Part shown: in pieces, positions 25,691 through 38,700 of the stretch
Layout: every line of letters starts with the position of its first letter
How positions within the stretch are numbered: position 1 is the stretch's first letter
Source: Motacilla alba alba
Taxonomy: Eukaryota; Chordata; Aves; Passeriformes; Motacillidae
Assembly (NCBI RefSeq): GCF_015832195.1
Contig: NW_024037374.1
Coordinates: forward strand, 5,247,331-5,311,330
Direction: 5' to 3'
Length of the DNA: 64,000 nt
The notes under the pieces: generated by a model
What the model was told of the DNA's origin: nothing
Seen by the model: only the letters and a program-made list of their open reading frames with translations
Database searches by the model: none
Position numbers and translations under genes: made by a program

Positions 25691-28600
25691 TCAGCCCTTA
25701 GAGGCAGTCTGCCTGCTGGATTTCCACGCATATCAAGATGCCACCCAGGGACAAGCTGCCACCTGTGCCAACTCGGGCTGCTTTGAGAGTGCCCATGGAG
25801 CTCTGCAAACTGAGACCAGGAAGGTGGGGTGCTGGGTTTTGTTTCCCCGGGCAGAAGCCTTTGTCAGTACCAGGAGGGCCCTTGTTCCTCAGGGGCAGGC
25901 TGCCGGCTGGATTTCCAAGAATATCAAGATGGTGCCCAGGGACAAGCTGCCACTTGTGCCAACTCGCGCTGCTTTAAGGGTGCCCACGGAGCTCTGCAAA
26001 CTGAGACCAGGAACGTAGGGTTGTGGGTTTTGTTTTCCCGGGCAGAAGCCTCTCTCAGTACCAGGTAGGCCCTTGTTCCTCAGGGGCAGGCTGGCAGAAA
26101 GTTTTCCACGAATATCAAGATGCCGCCCAGGGACAAGCTGCCACCTGTGCCGACTCGAGCTGCTTTGAGAGTGCCCATGGAGCTCTGCAAACTGAGAACA
26201 GAAACATGGGGTGCTGGGTTTTGTTTTCCCGGGCAGAAGCATTTGTCAGTACCAGTTGGGCCCTTGTTCCTCAGGGGCAGGCTGCCGGCTGGATTTCCAC
26301 GAATATCAAGATGCCGCCCAGGGACAAGCTGCCACCTGTGCCAACTCGGGCTGCTTTGAGACTGCCCATGGAGCTCTGCAAACTGAGATGTGGAACGTGG
26401 GGTGGTGGGTTTTCTTTTCCCGGGCAGAAGCCTTTGTCTGTACCAGGTAGGCCCTTGGTCCTTAAGGGCAGGCTGCCGGCTGTTTTTCCACGAATATCAA
26501 GATGCTGCCCAGGGACAAGCTGCCACCTGTGCCAACTTGGGCTGCTTTGAGAGTGCCCATGGAGCTCTGCAAAGTGAGAACAGGAACGTGCGTTGGTGAG
26601 TTTTGTTTTCCCGGGCAGAAGCATTTGCAGTACCAGGTAGGCCCTCGGTCCTTAAGGGCAGGCAGCCTGCTGGATTTCAACGAATATCAAAATGCCGCCC
26701 AGGGACAAGCTGCCACCTGTGCCAACTCGGGCTGCTTTCAGAGTGCCCATGGAGCTCTGCAAACTGAGATGGTGAACGTGGGTTTGTGGGTTTTGTTTTC
26801 CCGGGCAGAAGCCTTTGTCAGTACCAGGTAGGCCCTCGGCCCTTTGGGGGAGGCTGGCACCAGGATTTGCACGAATATCAAGATGCTGCCCAGGGACAAG
26901 CTGCCACCTGTGCCAACTCGGGCTGCTGTGAGGGTGCCCATGGAGCTCTGCAAAGTGAGACCATGAACCTGGGGTGCTGAGTTTTGTTTCTCCGGGCAGA
27001 AGCATTTGCAATGCAGGTAGGCCCTTGGTCCTTATGGGCAGGCAGCCTGCTGGATTTCCACGAATATCAAGATGCTGCCCAGGGACAAGCTTCCACCTGT
27101 GCCAACTCGCGCTGCTTTGAGAGTGCCCATGGAGCTCTGCAAACTGAGACCAGAAACGTGGGGTGCTGGGTTTTGTTTTCCCGGGCAGAAGCCTTTGTCA
27201 GTACCAGGTAGGCCCGTGGCCCTTGGGGGCCAGCTGCCTGCAGGATTTCCCCGAATATCAAGATGCCGCCCAGGGACAAGCTGCCACCTGTGCCACCTCG
27301 GGCTGCTTTGAGAATGCCCATGGAGCTCTTCCAACTGAGACCAGGAACATGCCTTGGTGAGTTTTGTTTCCCCGGGCAGAAGCCTTTGTCAGTACCAGGA
27401 GGGCCCTTGTTCCTCAGGGGCAGGCTGCCTGCTGGATTTCCACGAATATCAAGATGCTGCCCTGGGACAAGCTGCCACTTGTGCCAACTCGGGCTGCTTT
27501 GAGAGTGCCCACGGAGCTCTGCAAACTGAGACCATGAACCTGGGGTGCTGAGTTTTGTTTCTCCGGGCAGAAGCATTTGCAGTGCAAGGTAGGCCCTCGG
27601 TCCTTAAGGGCAGGCTGCCGGCTGTTTTTCCACGAATATCAAGATGCTGCCCAGGGACAAGCTGCCACCTGTGCCAACTCGGGCTGCTTTGAGACTGCCC
27701 ATGGAGCTCTGCAAACTGAGATGTGGAACGTGGGGTGGTGGGTTTTCTTTTCCCGGGCAGAAGCCTTTGTCTGTACCAGGTAGGCCCTTGGTCCTTAAGG
27801 GCAGGCTGCCGGCTGTTTTTCCACGAATATCAAGATGCTGCCCAGGGACAAGCTGCCACCTGTGCCAACTTGGGCTGCTTTGAGAGTGCCCATGGAGCTC
27901 TGCAAAGTGAGAACAGGAACGTGCGTTGGTGAGTTTTGTTTTCCCGGGCAGAAGCATTTGCAGTACCAGGTAGGCCCTCGGTCCTTAAGGGCAGGCAGCC
28001 TGCTGGATTTCAACGAATATCAAAATGCCGCCCAGGGACAAGCTGCCACCTGTGCCAACTCGGGCTGCTTTCAGAGTGCCCATGGAGCTCTGCAAACTGA
28101 GATGGTGAACGTGGGTTTGTGGGTTTTGTTTTCCCGGGCAGAAGCCTTTGTCAGTACCAGGTAGGCCCTCGGCCCTTTGGGGGAGGCTGGCACCAGGATT
28201 TGCACGAATATCAAGATGCTGCCCAGGGACAAGCTGCCACCTGTGCCAACTCGGGCTGCTGTGAGGGTGCCCATGGAGCTCTGCAAAGTGAGACCATGAA
28301 CCTGGGGTGCTGAGTTTTGTTTCTCCGGGCAGAAGCATTTGCAATGCAGGTAGGCCCTTGGTCCTTATGGGCAGGCAGCCTGCTGGATTTCCACGAATAT
28401 CAAGATGCTGCCCAGGGACAAGCTTCCCCCTGTGCCAACTCGCGCTGCTTTGAGAGTGCCCATGGAGCTCTGCAAACTGAGACCAGAAACGTGGGGTGCT
28501 GGGTTTTGTTTTCCCGGGCAGAAGCCTTTGTCAGTACCAGGTAGGCCCGTGGCCCTTGGGGGCCAGCTGCCTGCAGGATTTCCCCGAATATCAAGATGCC

Positions 28601-28870
28601 GCCCAGGGACAAGCTGCCACCTGTGCCACCTCGGGCTGCTTTGAGAATGCCCATGGAGCTCTTCCAACTTAGACCAGGAACATGCCTTGGTGAGTTTTGT
28701 TTCCCCGGGCAGAAGCCTTTGTCAGTACCAGGAGGGCCCTTGTTCCTCAGGGGCAGGCTGCCTGCTGGATTTCCACGAATATCAAGATGCTGCCCTGGGA
28801 CAAGCTGCCACTTGTGCCAACTCGGGCTGCTTTGAGAGTGCCCACGGAGCTCTGCAAACTGAGACCATGA
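24973..28870 (+). repeat. About 3.9-kb satellite block, copy 1 (offset 5,147 bp)
   Basis: About 20 monomers here match 30120-34020 at a nearly constant offset (5,147, drifting to 5,151 bp at the right end). Rare variants such as AAGTGGTGTTCTG, ACTACGTAGGGCC and GGGGCTTCTTTG occur at corresponding places. The block contains the 1,333-bp tandem pair described separately. Confidence 0.85.
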
Positions 28871-28936
28871 ACCTGGGGTGCTGAGTTTTGTTTCTCCGGG
28901 CAGAAGCATTTGCAGTGCAAGGTAGGCCCTCGGTCC
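26271..28936 (+). repeat. Two tandem 1,333-bp higher-order units (seven monomers each)
   Basis: Positions 26271-27603 and 27604-28936 carry the same seven variant monomers in the same order at an exact 1,333-bp spacing. Examples are 26502 with 27835, 26652 with 27985, and 27263 with 28596. They differ by only a handful of bases. Seven times 191 is 1,337, so each unit has lost about four bases net. The pattern recurs at about 31418-34060. Confidence 0.88.
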
Positions 28937-30119
28937 TTAAGGGCAGGCAGCCTGCTGGATTTCCACGAATATCAAGATGCTGCCCAGGGACAAGCTGCCA
29001 CCTGTGCCAACTCGCGCTGCTTTGAGAGTGCCCACGGAGCTCTGCAAACTGAGACCAGGAACGTGGGGTGGTGGGTTTTGTTTCCCTGGGCAGAAGCCTT
29101 TGTCAGTACCAGGTAGTCCCTTGGCCCTTGGTGGCAGGCTGCCTGCAGGATTTCCACGAATATCAAGATGCCGCCCAGGGACAAGCTGCCACTTGTGCCA
29201 ACTCACGCTGCTTTGAGAGTGCCCATGGAGCTCTGCAAACTGAGACCAGGAACGTAGGGTTGTGGGTTTAGTTTTCCCGGGCAGAAGCCTTTGTCAGTAC
29301 CAGTTGGGCCCTTGTTCCTTAGGGGCAGGCTGCCGGCTGGATTTCCACGAATATCAAGATGCCGCCCAGGGACAAGCTGCCACCTGTGCCAACTCGGGCT
29401 GCTTTGAGAGTGCCCATGGAGCTCTGCAAACTGAGACCATAAACATGGGGTGCTGAGTTTTGTTTCTCCGGGCAGAAGCATTTGCAGTGCAGGTAGGCCC
29501 TTGGTCCTTATGGGCAGGCAGCCTGCTGGATTTCCACGAATATCAAGACGCTGCCCAGGGACAAGCTGCCACCTGTGCCAACTCGCGCTGCTTTGAGAGT
29601 GCCCATGGAGCTCTGCAAACTGAGACCAGAAACGTGGGGTGCTGGGTATTGTTTTCCATGGCAGAAGCCTTTGTCAGTACCAGGTAGGCCCTCGGACCTT
29701 GGGGGCCAGCTGCCTGCAGGATTTCCATGAATATCAAGGTGCCGCCCAGGGACAAGCTGCCACCTGTGCCAACTCGGGCTGCTTTGAGAGTGCCCATGGT
29801 GCTCTGCAAACTAGACCAGGAACGTGCGTTGGTGAGTTTTCTTTTCCCGGGCAGAAGCCTTTGTCAGTACCAGGAGGGCCCTTGTTCTACAGGGGCAGGC
29901 AGCCTGCTGGATTTCCACGAATATCAAGATGCCGCCCAGGGACAACTGCCACCTGTGCCAACTCGGGCTGCTTTGAGGATACCCATGGAGCTCTGCAAAC
30001 TGAAACCAGGAACGGGGACTGGTGAGGTTTTTTTTTCCACGGCAGAAGCCTTTGTCAGTACCAGGTAGGCCCTCGGCCCTTCGGGGCTGGCTGCCTGCTG
30101 GATTTCCACGAATATCAAG

Positions 30120-33100
30120 ATGCCGCCCAGGGACAAGCTGCCTCCTGTGGCAACTCGGGCTGCTTTGAGAGTGCCCATGGAGCTCTGCAAACTGAGACCA
30201 GGAAAGTGGTGTTCTGAATTTTGTTTTCCTAAGCAGAAACCTTTGTCAGTACTACGTAGGGCCTCTGCCCTTAGGGGCCACCAGCCTGCTGGAATTCCAC
30301 GAATATCAAGATGCTGCCCAGGGACAAGCTGCCACCTGTGCCAACTCGGGCTGCTTTGAGAGTGCCCACGGAGTTCTTCAAACTGAGATGTGGAACGTGG
30401 GGTGCTGGGTTTAGTTTTCCCGGGCAGAAGACTCTCTCAGTAACTGGTAGGCCTATTGTTCCTTAGGGGCAGGCTGGCAGCAAGATTTCCACGAATATCA
30501 AGATGCCGCCCAGGGACAAGCTGCCACCTGTGCCAACTGGGGCTTCTTTGAGAGTGCCCACGGAGCTCTTCAAACTGAGATGTGGAACCTGGGGTGGTGG
30601 GTTTTGTTTCCCCGGGCAGAAGCCTTTGTCAGAACCAGGAGGGCCCTTGTTCCTCAGGGGCAGGCTGCCGGCTGAATTTCCACGAATATCAAGATGCTGC
30701 CCAGGGACAAGCTGCCACTTGTGCCAACTCGCGCTGCTTTGAGGGTGCCCACGGAGCTCTGCAAACTGAGAGAAAGTATGTGGGGTTATGGGTTTTGTTT
30801 TCCCGGGCAGAAGTATTTGTCAGTACCAAGTAGGCCGTCAGCCCTTAGAGGCAGTCTGCCTGCTGGATTTCCACGCATATCAAGATGCCACCCAGGGACA
30901 AGCTGCCACCTGTGCCAACTCGGGCTGCTTTGAGAGTGCCCATGGAGCTCTGCAAACTGAGACCAGGAAGGTGGGGTGCTGGGTTTTGTTTCCCCGGGCA
31001 GAAGCCTTTGTCAGTACCAGGAGGGCCCTTGTTCCTCAGGGGCAGGCTGCCGGCTGGATTTCCAAGAATATCAAGATGGTGCCCAGGGACAAGCTGCCAC
31101 TTGTGCCAACTCGCGCTGCTTTAAGGGTGCCCACGGAGCTCTGCAAACTGAGACCAGGAACGTAGGGTTGTGGGTTTTGTTTTCCCGGGCAGAAGCCTCT
31201 CTCAGTACCAGGTAGGCCCTTGTTCCTCAGGGGCAGGCTGGCAGAAAGTTTTCCACGAATATCAAGATGCCGCCCAGGGACAAGCTGCCACCTGTGCCGA
31301 CTCGAGCTGCTTTGAGAGTGCCCATGGAGCTCTGCAAACTGAGAACAGAAACATGGGGTGCTGGGTTTTGTTTTCCCGGGCAGAAGCATTTGTCAGTACC
31401 AGTTGGGCCCTTGTTCCTCAGGGGCAGGCTGCCGGCTGGATTTCCACGAATATCAAGATGCCGCCCAGGGACAAGCTGCCACCTGTGCCAACTCGGGCTG
31501 CTTTGAGACTGCCCATGGAGCTCTGCAAACTGAGATGTGGAACGTGGGGTGGTGGGTTTTCTTTTCCCGGGCAGAAGCCTTTGTCTGTACCAGGTAGGCC
31601 CTTGGTCCTTAAGGGCAGGCTGCCGGCTGTTTTTCCACGAATATCAAGATGCTGCCCAGGGACAAGCTGCCACCTGTGCCAACTTGGGCTGCTTTGAGAG
31701 TGCCCATGGAGCTCTGCAAAGTGAGAACAGGAACGTGCGTTGGTGAGTTTTGTTTTCCCGGGCAGAAGCATTTGCAGTACCAGGTAGGCCCTCGGTCCTT
31801 AAGGGCAGGCAGCCTGCTGGATTTCAACGAATATCAAAATGCTGCCCAGGGACAAGCTGCCACCTGTGCCAACTCGGGCTGCTTTGAGAGTGCCCATGGA
31901 GCTCTGCAAACTGAGACCAGTGAACGTGGGTTTGTGGGTTTTGTTTTCCCGGGCAGAAGCCTTTGTCAGTACCAGGTAGGCCCTCGGCCCTTTGGGGGAG
32001 GCTGGCACCAGGATTTCCACGAATATCAAGATGCTGCCCAGGGACAAGCTGCCACCTGTGCCAACTCGGGCTGCTTTGAGAGTGCCCATGGAGCTCTGCA
32101 AAGTGAGACCATGAACCTGGGGTGCTGAGTTTTGTTTCTCCGGGCAGAAGCATTTGCAATCCAGGTAGGCCCTTGGTCCTTATGGGCAGGCAGCCTGCTG
32201 GATTTCCACGAATATCAAGATGCTGCCCAGGGACAAGCTGCCACCTGTGCCAACTCGCGCTGCTTTGAGAGTGCCCATGGAGCTCTGCAAACTGAGACCA
32301 GAAACGTGGGGTGCTGGGTTTTGTTTTCCCGGGCAGAAGCCTTTGTCAGTACCAGGTAGGCCCTTGGCCCTTGGGGGCCAGCTGCCTGCAGGATTTCCAC
32401 GAATATCAAGATGCCGCCCAGGGACAAGCTGCCACCTGTGCCAACTCGGGCTGCTTTGAGAGTGCCCATGGAGCTCTGCAAACTGAGACCAGGAACATGC
32501 CTTGGTGAGTTTTGTTTCCCCGGGCAGAAGCCTTTGTCAGTACCAGGAGGGCCCTTGTTCCTCAGGGGCAGGCTGCCTGCTGGATTTCCACGAATATCAA
32601 GATGCTGCCCTGGGACAAGCTGCCACTTGTGCCAACTCGGGCTGCTTTGAGAGTGCCCACGGAGCTCTGCAAACTGAGACCATGAACCTGGGGTGCTGAG
32701 TTTTGTTTCTCCGGGCAGAAGCATTTGCAGTGCAAGGTAGGCCCTCGGTCCTTAAGGGCAGGCTGCCTGCTGGATTTCCACGAATATCAAGATGCTGCCC
32801 AGGGACAAGCTGCCACCTGTGCCAACTCGGGCTGCTTTGAGACTGCCCATGGAGCTCTGCAAACTGAGATGTGGAACGTGGGGTGGTGGGTTTTCTTTTC
32901 CCGGGCAGAAGCCTTTGTCTGTACCAGGTAGGCCCTTGGTCCTTAGGGGCAGGCTGCCGGCTGTTTTTCCACGAATATCAAGATGCTGCCCAGGGACAAG
33001 CTGCCACCTGTGCCAACTCGGGCTGCTTTGAGAGTGCCCATGGAGCTCTGCAAAGTGAGAACAGGAACGTGCGTTGGTGAGTTTTGTTTTCCCGGGCAGA

Positions 33101-34020
33101 AGCATTTGCAGTACCAGGTAGGCCCTCGGTCCTTAAGGGCAGGCAGCCTGCTGGATTTCAACGAATATCAAAATGCCGCCCAGGGACAAGCTGCCACCTG
33201 TGCCAACTCGGGCTGCTTTGAGAGTGCCCATGGAGCTCTGCAAACTGAGATGGTGAACGTGGGTTTGTGGGTTTTGTTTTCCCGGGCAGAAGCCTTTGTC
33301 AGTACCAGGTAGGCCCTCGGCCCTTTGGGGGACAGGCTGGCACCAGGATTTCCACGAATATCAAGATGCTGCCCAGGGACAAGCTGCCACCTGTGCCAAC
33401 TCGGGCTGCTTTGAGAGTGCCCATGGAGCTCTGCAAACTGAGACCATGAACCTGGGGTGCTGAGTTTTGTTTCTCCGGGCAGAAGCATTTGCAATACCAG
33501 GTAGGCCCTTGGTCCTTATGGGCAGGCAGCCTGCTGGATTTCCACGAATATCAAGATGCTGCCCAGGGACAAGCTGCCACCTGTGCCAACTCGCGCTGCT
33601 TTGAGAGTGCCCATGGAGCTCTGCAAACTGAGACCAGAAACGTGGGGTGCTGGGTTTTGTTTTCCCGGGCAGAAGCCTTTGTCAGTACCAGGTAGGCCCG
33701 TGGCCCTTGGGGGCCAGCTGCCTGCAGGATTTCCACGAATATCAAGATGCCGCCCAGGGACAAGCTGCCACCTGTGCCAACTCGGGCTGCTTTGAGAGTG
33801 CCCATGGAGCTCTGCAAACTGAGACCAGGAACATGCCTTGGTGAGTTTTGTTTCCCCGGGCAGAAGCCTTTGTCAGTACCAGGAGGGCCCTTGTTCCTCA
33901 GGGGCAGGCTGCCTGCTGGATTTCCACGAATATCAAGATGCTGCCCTGGGACAAGCTGCCACTTGTGCCAACTCGGGCTGCTTTGAGAGTGCCCACGGAG
34001 CTCTGCAAACTGAGACCAGG
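30120..34020 (+). repeat. About 3.9-kb satellite block, copy 2 (offset 5,147 bp)
   Basis: Counterpart of 24973-28870. Differences are mostly single bases. In this copy the second 1,333-type unit is slightly longer (1,334 to 1,336 bp spacing). Confidence 0.85.
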
Positions 34021-35770
34021 AACGTGGGGTGCTGAGTTTTGTTTTCCCGGGCAGAAGCATTTGCAGTACCAGGTAGGCCCTTGTTCCTTAAGGGCAGGCT
34101 GCCTGCTGGATTTCCACGAATATCAAGATGCTGCCCAGGGACAAGCTGCCACCTGTGCCAACTCGCGCTGCTTTGAGAGTGCCCACGGAGCTCTGCAAAC
34201 TGAGACCAGGAACGTGGGGTGGTGGGTTTTGTTTCCCCGGGCAGAAGCCTTTGTCAGTACCAGGTAGGCCCTTGGCCCTTGGGGCAGGCTGCCTGCAGGA
34301 TTTCCACGAATATCAAGATGCCGCCCAGGGACAAGCTGCCACCTGTGCCAACTCGGGCTGCTTTGAGAGTGCCCATGGTGCTCTGCAAACTGAGACCAGG
34401 AACGTGGGGTGTGGGTTTTGTTTTCCCGGGCAGAAGCCTTTGTCAGTACCAGGTGGGCCCTTGTTCCTCAGGGGCAGGCTGCCGGCTGGATTTCCACGAA
34501 TATCAAGATGCCGCCCAGGGACAAGCTGCCACCTGTGCCAACTCGCGCTGCTTTGAGAGTGCCCACGGAGCTCTGCAAACTGAGACCAGGAACGTGGGGT
34601 GCTGAGTTTTGTTTCTCCGGGCAGAAGCATTTGCAGTACCAGGTAGGCCCTTGGTCCTTATGGGGCAGGCAGCCTGCTGGATTTCCACGAATATCAAGAT
34701 GCTGCCCAGGGACAAGCTGCCACCTGTGCCAACTCGCGCTGCTTTGAGAGTGCCCATGGAGCTCTGCAAACTGAGACCAGAAACGTGGGGTGCTGAGTAT
34801 TGTTTTCCCGGGCAGAAGCCTTTGTCAGTACCAGGTAGGCCCTAGGACCTTGGGGGCCAGCTGCCTGCAGGATTAACATGAATATCAAGGTGCCGCCCAG
34901 GGACAAGCTGCCACCTGTGCCAACTCGGGCTGCTTTCAGAGTGCCCATGGTGCACTGCAAACATAGACCAGGAACGTGCGTTGGTGAGTTTTGTTTCCCC
35001 GGAAAATGCCTTTGTCAGTACCAGGAGGGCCCTTGTTCTACAGGGGCAGGCAGCCTGCTGGATTTCCACGAATATCAAGATGCTGCCCAGGGACAAGCTG
35101 CCACCTGTGCCAACTCGGGCTGCTTTGAGGTGCCCATGGAGCTCTGCAAACTGAGACCAGGAACGCGGGGTGAGTTTTGTTTTCCCGGCAGAAGCCTTTG
35201 TCAGTACCAGGTAGGCCCTTGTTCCTTAGGGGCAGGCTGCCTGCTGGATTTCCACGAATATCAAGATGCCGCCCAGGGACAAGCTGCCACCTGTGCCAAC
35301 TCGGGCTGCTTTGAGAGTGCCCATGGAGCTCTGCAAACTGAGACCAGGAACGTGGTGTTCTGAGTTTTGTTTTCCCGGGCAGAAGCCTTTGTCAGTACCA
35401 GGTAGGCCCTCGGCCCTTAGGGGCAGGCAGCCTGCTGGATTTCCACGAATATCAAGATGCTGCCCAGGGACAAGCTGCCACCTGTGCCAACTCACGCTGC
35501 TTTGAGAGTGCCCATGGTGCTCTGCAAACTGAGACCAGAAACGTGGGGTGCTGGGTTTTGTTTTCCAGGGCAGAAGCCTTTGTCAGTACCAGGTAGGCCC
35601 TTGTTCCTTAGGGGCAGCCTGCCTGCTGGATTTCCACGAATATCAAGATGCTGCCCAGGGACAAGCTGCCACCTGTGCCAACTCGGGCTGCTTTGAGAGT
35701 GCCCATGGAGTTCTTCAAACTGAGACCATTAACGTGAGGTGCTGAGTTTTGTTTCTCCGGGCAGAAGCAT

Positions 35771-38700
35771 TTGCACTACCAGGTAGGCCCTTGGTCCTTA
35801 AGGGCAGGCAGCCTGCTGGATTTCCATGAATATCAAGATGCTGCCCAGAGACAAGCTGCCACCTGTGCCAACTCGCGCTGCTTTGAGAGTGCCCATGGTG
35901 CTCTGCAAACTGAGATGCGGAACGTGGGTTTGTGGGTTTTGTTTTCCAGGGCAGAAGCCTTTCTCAGTACCAGGTCAGGCCTTGGCCCTTGGGGGCCAGC
36001 TGCCTGCAGGATTTCCACGAATATCAAGATGCCACCCAGGGACTAGCTGCCACCTGTGCCAACTCGCGCTGCTTTGAGAGTGCCCACGGAGCTCTGCAAA
36101 CTGAGATGTGGAACGTGGGGTGCTGGGTTTTGTTTCCCCGGGCAGAAACCTTTGTCAGTACCAGGAGGGCCCTTGTTCCTCAGGGGCAGGCTGCCGGCTG
36201 AATTTCCACGAATATCAAGATGCTGCCCTGGGACAAGCTGCCACTTGTGCCAACTCGCGCTGCTTTGAGGGCGCCCACGGAGCTCTGCAAACTGAGACCA
36301 GGAACGTGGGGTGCTGGGTTTAGTTTTCCCGGGCAGAAGCCTCTCTCAGTAACAGGTAGGCCGCTATTCCTTAGGCGCAGGCTGGCAGCAAGATTTCCAC
36401 GAATATCAAGATGCTGCCCAGGGACAAGCTGCCACCTGTGCCAACTCGCGCTCTTTGAGAGTGCCCATGGAGCTCTGCAAACTGAGACCATGAACCTGGG
36501 GTGCTTAGTTTTGTTTCTCCGGGCAGAAGCATTTGCAGTGCCAGGTAGGCCCTTGTTCCTTAAGGGCAGGCAGCCAGCCGGATTTCCACGAATATCAAGA
36601 TGCTGCCCAGGGACAAGCTGCCACCTGTGCCAACTCGCGCTGCTTTGAGAGTGCCCACGGAGCTCTGCAAACTGAGACCAGAAACGTGGGGTGCTGGGTT
36701 TTGTTTTCCAGGGCAGAAGCCTTTGTCTGTACCAAGTAGGCCCTTGTTCCTTAGGGACAGCCTGGCAGCAAAATTTCCCCAAATATCAAGATGCTGCCCA
36801 GGGATATTCTGCAACCTGTGCCAACTCGGGCTGCTTTGAGAGTGCCCACGGAGATCTTCAAACTGAGACCAGGAACGTGGGTTTGTGGGCTTTGTTTTCC
36901 CGGGCAGAAACATTTGCAGGACCAGGTAGGCCCTCGGCCCTTTGGGGGAGGCTGGGACCAGGATTTCCACGAAAATCAAGTTTCCGCCCAGGGACAAGCT
37001 GCCACCTGTGCCAACTCGGGCTGCTTTGAGAGTGCCCACGGAGCTCTGCAAACTGAGACCAGGACCGTGGGGTGCTGAGTTTTGTTTTCCCGGGCAGAAG
37101 CCTTTGTCAGTACCAGGTCAGGCCTTGGCCATTGGGGGCCGGCTGGCAGCAGGATTTCCACGAATATCAAGATGCCGCCCAGGGACAAGCTGCCACCTGT
37201 GCCAACTCGGGCTGCTTTGAGGGTGCCCACGGAGCTCTGCAAACTGAGATGTGAAACGTGGGGTGGTGGGTTTTGTTTCCCCGGGCAGAATCTTTGTCAG
37301 TACCAGGAGGGCCCTTGTTCCTCAGGGGCAGGCTGCCGGCTGAATTTCCCCGAATATCAAGATGCTGCCCAGGGACAAGCTGCCACTTGTGCCAACTCGC
37401 GCTGCTTTGAGGGTGCCCACGGAGCTTGGCAAACTGAGACCAGGAACGTAGGGTTCTGAGTTTTGTTTTCCCGGGCAGAAGCCTTTGTCAGTACCAGGTA
37501 GGCCCTCGGCCCTTAGGGGCCAGCAGCCTGCTGGATTTCCACGAATATCAAGATGCTGCCCAGGGACAAGCTGCCACCTGTGCCAACTCACGCTGCTTTG
37601 AGAGAGCCCATGGAGCTCTGCAAACTGAGACCATGAACCTGGGGTGCTGAGTTTTGTTTCTCCGGGCAGAAGCATTTGCAGTGCCAGGTAGGCCCTTGTT
37701 CCTTAGGGACAGCCTGGCAGCAAGATTTCCCCGAATATCAAGATGATGCCCAGGGATATTCTGCCACCTGTGCCAACTCGGGCTGCTTTGGGAGTGCCCA
37801 TGGAGTTCTTCAAACTGAGACCATTAACGTGAGGTGCTGAGTTTTGTTTCTCGGGGCAGAAGCATTTGCAGTACCAGGTAGGCCTTTGGTCCTTAAGGCC
37901 AGGCAGCCTGCTGGATTTCCATGAATATCAAGATGCTGCCCAGGGACAAGCTGCCACCTGTGCCAACTCGGGCTGCTTTGAGAGTGCCCATGGTGCTCTG
38001 CAAACTGAGACCAGATGCGTGGGGTGCTGGGTTTTGTTTTCCAGGGCAGAAGCCTTTGTCAGTACCAGGTAGGCCTTTGGCCCTTGGGGGCCGGTTGCCT
38101 GCAGGGTTTCCACGAATATCAAGATGCCGCCCAGGGACAAGCTGCCACCTGTGCCAACTCGGGCTGCTTTGAGAGTGCCCATGGAGTTCTTCAAACTGAG
38201 ACCATTAACGTGAGGTGCTGAGTTTTGTTTCTCCGGGCAGAAGCATTTGCACTACCAGGTAGGCCCTTGGTCCTTAAGGGCAGGCAGCCTGCTGGATTTC
38301 CATGAATATCAAGATGCTGCCCAGAGACAAGCTGCCACCTGTGCCAACTCGCGCTGCTTTGAGAGTGCCCATGGTGCTCTGCAAACTGAGATGCGGAACG
38401 TGGGTTTGTGGGTTTTGTTTTCCAGGGCAGAAGCCTTTCTCAGTACCAGGTCAGGCCTTGGCCCTTGGGGGCCAGCTGCCTGCAGGATTTCCACGAATAT
38501 CAAGATGCCACCCAGGGACTAGCTGCCACCTGTGCCAACTCGCGCTGCTTTGAGAGTGCCCACGGAGCTCTGCAAACTGAGATGTGGAACGTGGGGTGCT
38601 GGGTTTTGTTTCCCCGGGCAGAAACCTTTGTCAGTACCAGGAGGGCCCTTGTTCCTCAGGGGCAGGCTGCCGGCTGAATTTCCACGAATATCAAGATGCT

